Shown here piece after piece: positions 22,306 through 24,376 of a DNA stretch of 24,376 bases (positions are counted from its first letter, which is position 1; every line of letters begins with the position of its first letter). The notes beneath the pieces are model-generated. The model worked only from the letters and a program-made list of their open reading frames with translations. It did not search any database and was not told where the DNA came from. The stretch lies in contig JAGWBY010000048.1 of NCBI GenBank assembly GCA_021295675.1, positions 17,977 through 42,352 on the forward strand, in the 5' to 3' direction. The DNA comes from Candidatus Latescibacterota bacterium. GTDB taxonomy: Bacteria; Latescibacterota; UBA2968; UBA8231. The position numbers were made by a program, and so were the translations under genes.

Positions 22306-22529
22306 GACAACCTCCTTTCAAAACCCAAATTAAGCAAACTCCAACGCCATCAACTTCTCTCCCTAAGTTTGGGATATTTATAAACGGAAACGAAAATGAT
22401 AGCTCTGTCAAGGCTCACACCGTCCACCTGCACACGCCCCGTCTGCACCTGCGTCCCATGACTGACGCCGATTGGGACACCTTGCTGAGCTGGAACCTGT
22501 CATCCTGTGCTATCGAGGAGAATCCGACC
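22306..22529. promoter_or_regulatory. Divergent intergenic region carrying a GNAT gene fragment
   Basis: The left part serves the minus-strand operon. Its minus strand holds TTTATAAATATCCCAAAC (about 22367-22385). The right part, 22416-22497, is an 82-bp copy of the GNAT gene 5' end. GAGGAG (22515-22520) is the likely ribosome site of the cupin. No hairpin was seen. Confidence 0.5.
22416..22497 (+). repeat. Duplicated 5' fragment of the GNAT gene (partner 23677-23758)
   Basis: Over 82 bases the two segments differ at seven positions (about 91 percent identical). Both encode HLHTPRLHLRPMT.ADW.TLL.WN in the same phase. At 23677 this is the N-terminal part of the acetyltransferase. At 22416 it has no start codon of its own upstream and stops matching just before the cupin. 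The offset is 1261 bases, with the antitoxin gene and the transposon remnant in between. Confidence 0.85.
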
Positions 22530-22925
22530 TTGAAATTCGACACTAAAAAACTGCCCGCTACTCCTGACGTGACTGCCCCCGACGGCTCGGACGTGCGCAT
22601 TCTATTGGGTCTGCAAGGCGGCGGCATGGCGCATTTTGAACTCCAACCCGGTCAGACGTCCAAGGCCGTTGCCCATCGCACGGTCGAAGAGATCTGGTTT
22701 TTCCTCGCCGGTCGCGGCCAAATGTGGCGGCGGCAGAACGGCCGCGAGGAAGTCGTGGTGGTCGAGCCGGGCGTCTGCCTGACCATTCCGCTGGGCACCC
22801 ACTTCCAGTTCCGCACCTTGGGCGACGAGCCTCTGGCCGCGATTGCCGTTACCATGCCTCCTTGGCCTGGGGAGGACGAAGCCTATCCGGTCGAGGGTAT
22901 GTGGTCGGCGACTGCGTCCGATTAG
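22530..22925 (+). CDS. Cupin-domain protein
   Basis: TTG 22530 is preferred as start: GAGGAG lies about nine bases upstream and the cupin homology begins directly with KFDTKKLPATPDV. The in-frame ATG at 22458 would add MTDADWDTLLSWN, which belongs to the duplicated GNAT fragment. The 131-residue product is a single small beta-barrel. Motif 1 is AVAHRTVEEIWFFLAGRG (His49, Glu53 or Glu54, Gly61) and motif 2 is PLGTHFQFRTLG (His91), so metal binding is plausible with three ligands. FELQPGQTSKAVAHRTVEE resembles mannose-6-phosphate isomerase-like cupins. Function unknown: sugar or small-molecule binding, isomerase or dioxygenase are all possible. Confidence 0.75.
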   Translation: MKFDTKKLPATPDVTAPDGSDVRILLGLQGGGMAHFELQPGQTSKAVAHRTVEEIWFFLAGRGQMWRRQNGREEVVVVEPGVCLTIPLGTHFQFRTLGDEPLAAIAVTMPPWPGEDEAYPVEGMWSATASD

Positions 22926-23004
22926 GCGAAGACAGGGCCTTCTCCGAATCGGGTGTATCAGCGGCGACATTACCGTATATTACAAGGTGATTGGAGGCAT
23001 TGCC

Positions 23005-23220
23005 ATGATCGAATCCTCTATAACAAAAAAAGGACAGACGACACTACCTAAGTCCGTGCGGGAGACGCTTGGTCTAAAGGCCGGGGACAGGGTGCGCTAC
23101 GTCATTTCCGATGGCGAGGTGCGCCCGATCCGTCGGCTGTTCGGTGCGCTCCAGCACGATGGTCCTGCCGTCAGTGTGGAGGACATGGAACAGGCCGCAG
23201 CCGATGGGGCGTGTGGATAG
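23005..23220 (+). CDS. AbrB/MazE/SpoVT-type antitoxin or transcription regulator
   Basis: ATG 23005 with GGAGG nine bases upstream gives 71 residues. The N-terminal SpoVT/AbrB swapped-hairpin DNA-binding domain is clear: SSITKKGQTTLPKSVRETLG, then LKAGDRVRYVISDGEV. The C-terminal tail (SVEDMEQAAADGACG) is where such antitoxins wrap their toxin. They normally pair with a PIN or MazF toxin just downstream. None is visible here: the next 280 bases hold only broken frames. The start near 22843 in the same frame is an extension without coding character. It may be an orphan antitoxin that now acts alone or has lost its partner. Confidence 0.8.
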   Translation: MIESSITKKGQTTLPKSVRETLGLKAGDRVRYVISDGEVRPIRRLFGALQHDGPAVSVEDMEQAAADGACG

Positions 23221-23497
23221 CTAAGGCCGACCCTTTTGAGCTTCCAGACCCAAAGGAAAAGCCGGACGTGCCTAGACCGTCGTCCGAAGAGAGCGACTGC
23301 CTAACAATGTGTGGTTCATGGTCGCGGAAATGGCCTCCCAGGCCGTAGATGGCTGGCTGCCCGGAAATCTCTGGGAGTACGTAAACGATCCGCAGAAGGC
23401 GTGGTCTCAGCAATTCCGATCCAAAGTATCTCCGTCGTCCCGTCGCCGATGCCGACAGAGTGACGGGGACGTAGAGGTATCTTTCTAAAGTAGGTAG
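23221..23497. other. Non-coding or degraded stretch after the antitoxin gene
   Basis: No complete gene is found in these 277 bases. One plus-strand frame looks protein-like for about 40 codons (from NNVWFMVAEMASQAVDGWL at 23303 to NDPQKAWSQQ near 23412). It begins without a good ribosome site (possible ATG 23318) and degenerates before its stop at 23486-23488. A neighbouring frame then reads NSDPKYLRRPVADADR, suggesting another shift. It may be a remnant of a toxin or transposon gene. I do not recognise the family. Confidence 0.35.
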
Positions 23498-23637
23498 AAA
23501 CCTATCCAAAGCGAGCAGGACGACCGCGAGCCGCGCCTCTTTGCAGCGCCATTACCGGACAGTACTGAGGCGGTCGGTATCGACGTAGGGATTACCAAGT
23601 TCGCACCCTGTCCGCGGACTGCATAGCTCCGATCAGT
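23498..23637 (+). pseudogene. Remnant of a TnpB (IS200/IS605-type) gene, RuvC-I region
   Basis: The frame 23498-23626 reads EPRLFAAPLPDSTEAVGIDV and then GITKFA. AVGIDVGITKFATLS is the RuvC-I signature of TnpB, the RNA-guided nuclease of IS200/IS605 elements, with the catalytic Asp in GIDVG. After KFA the frame breaks. The next frame at 23605 continues TLSADCIAPIS, as expected for TnpB, and runs in phase into the GNAT gene. Only about 45 residues survive, and no upstream zinc finger, RuvC-II/III or element ends are seen, so it is a dead fragment. The match is from remembered family motifs. Confidence 0.65.
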
Positions 23638-23655
23638 TTGGGTTTCACAGGCACC

Positions 23656-24243
23656 ATGTCGCCCTCCCGCAAAAGCCACACCATCCACCTGCACACGCCC
23701 CGCCTGCACCTGCGTCCCATGACCAACGCCGATTGGGGCACTTTGCTGCGCTGGAACCAAGATCCCGACGTGTTGTATTACGCCGATGGCGCAGAGGTGA
23801 CGGCCTATACACTCGACGAGATCAAGCGCATCTACAGCGGTATCTCGCAAGCCGCCTTCTGCTTTATCGCCGAACTCGATAGCCAGCCCATTGCCGAGGC
23901 TTGGTTGCAGGCCATGAATCTGTCGCGGATTATCGAGGCTCATCCCGGCTGCGACTGCCGCCGCATTGATCTGTCCATTGGCGAGAAGCAGTACTGGAAC
24001 AAAGGCTTGGGGACGGAAATAATCCGCGCATTGGTCGATTTTGGTTTTGCCGAGGAGAAGGCCGATTTTATCTTCGCCTGCGACATTGCGGACTACAATC
24101 CCCGCAGCCGAGCCGCGTTTGCCAAAGTGGGCTTCTGCGTCGTGGACCATATCGCCCAGCCGCCCGGCGGCAAGGCGCGCTCCACCTGCGACATGCGCAT
24201 CGCCCAAACTGAGTGGGCGACAGGTGCCAATCCGCCGCCCTGA
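23656..24243 (+). CDS. GNAT-family N-acetyltransferase (RimJ/RimL or AAC(6')-like)
   Basis: From ATG 23656 the protein has 195 residues. It begins HTPRLHLRPMTNADWGTLL, the usual entry of RimJ/RimL-type acetyltransferases, and has the acetyl-CoA pyrophosphate loop QYWNKGLGTEIIRALVDFGF at 112-131. NPRSRAAFAKVGF is the conserved block near 148-160, and IDLSIGE precedes the loop. The fold is complete, so the enzyme may acetylate a protein N-terminus, a small molecule or an antibiotic amine. A TTG at 23638 in the same frame would extend the start into the TnpB remnant. The upstream region therefore lacks a native promoter and only a weak ribosome site (CAGG) is visible. Its 5' end was copied to 22416. 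Confidence 0.8.
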   Translation: MSPSRKSHTIHLHTPRLHLRPMTNADWGTLLRWNQDPDVLYYADGAEVTAYTLDEIKRIYSGISQAAFCFIAELDSQPIAEAWLQAMNLSRIIEAHPGCDCRRIDLSIGEKQYWNKGLGTEIIRALVDFGFAEEKADFIFACDIADYNPRSRAAFAKVGFCVVDHIAQPPGGKARSTCDMRIAQTEWATGANPPP

Positions 24244-24317
24244 GTCTAAGCGGAAAATTTGGCTGTCTCCCTTCCGAGTCGTAGTATTCAAGACGGTTTC
24301 TTGAGAAAGGACAGACC

Positions 24318-24376
24318 ATGTTGTACCACCGCTTGCGCCAACTCGACCAAAGGGGCACACCCATTCAGATCGGCCT
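24318..24376 (+). CDS. Start of a gene running off the window, possibly a NAD(P)-binding oxidoreductase
   Basis: ATG 24318 follows GAGAAAGGAC (ribosome site) and opens a frame to the window edge: MLYHRLRQLDQRGTPIQIGL. This N-terminus, a short helix followed by G.PI.IGL, resembles the beginning of homoserine-dehydrogenase-like or Gfo/Idh-type oxidoreductases, in which the Rossmann GxGxxG would follow directly. Nineteen or so residues are too few to confirm this. Confidence 0.5.
   Translation, partial: MLYHRLRQLDQRGTPIQIG

Noticed and set aside
23485..24360. A 291-residue minus-strand open frame
   Set aside because: It lies opposite the GNAT gene and TnpB remnant, both supported by motifs. 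No recognisable domain or start signal.
1..24376. CRISPR arrays, tRNA or rRNA genes, riboswitches, prophage or complete insertion sequences
   Set aside because: Reading both strands showed no regularly spaced short repeats, no cloverleaf or rRNA-like segments, and only a TnpB fragment. An exhaustive structural RNA search was not possible here.

Overview
The window is a GC-rich bacterial segment with mostly minus-strand genes in short operons. Two large secreted proteins end in a PNGDGVND plus FlgD-like Ig tail. Alongside them are a TlpA-type thioredoxin protein, phytanoyl-CoA dioxygenase-like oxygenases, a pectate lyase, an OFA-type transporter and secreted Cache-domain proteins. This mix suggests an uncultured member of the FCB group or a relative (Latescibacterota- or Poribacteria-like), known from metagenomes. 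That placement is inference; no rRNA or marker gene is present. TAA, TAG and TGA all end intact genes, so the code looks standard.

Layout. 1-204: end of a membrane protein, then a strong hairpin. 316-5016: a secreted Cache-domain gene, a broken TlpA-like thioredoxin gene, a PLP-dependent amino-acid decarboxylase, and a broken tandem Cache gene paralogous to the first. 5134-6551: a pectate lyase broken by one frameshift. 6703-8722: two convergent phytanoyl-CoA dioxygenase-family genes. The second closes an operon with two large secreted discoidin-like proteins (8738-13319). 13472-14776: an OFA-type MFS transporter. 15000-16964: an operon of a broken Tat-exported branched-chain-amino-acid-type binding protein and a Cache/HAMP-like sensor without an output domain. 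17198-19172: a plus-strand beta-propeller-like gene split by a frameshift. 19331-22305: a compact four-gene minus operon (small membrane/coiled-coil protein, MBL-fold hydrolase, 2-hydroxyacid dehydrogenase, alkaline-phosphatase-family enzyme). 22413-24376: a patchwork of a cupin, an AbrB antitoxin, a TnpB remnant, a GNAT acetyltransferase and the start of a further gene. An 82-bp piece of the GNAT 5' end is duplicated in front of the cupin.

What stands out. At least ten frame-breaking lesions fall in six loci, while the other genes are intact. A palindromic repeat family with shared terminal sequences occurs twice (14804-14972 and 19184-19314). The second dioxygenase has His-Gly-Gly where the family usually has His-x-Asp, as in Fe/2OG halogenases. 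A short motif, TATCCCAWA, lies 24-62 bases upstream of six minus-strand units and may be a shared promoter or operator. I found no CRISPR array, tRNA, rRNA or intact mobile element, and no complete new defence-type system. The best candidates for novelty are the HGG oxygenase operon, the tandem-Cache fusion, the repeat family and the shared upstream motif.
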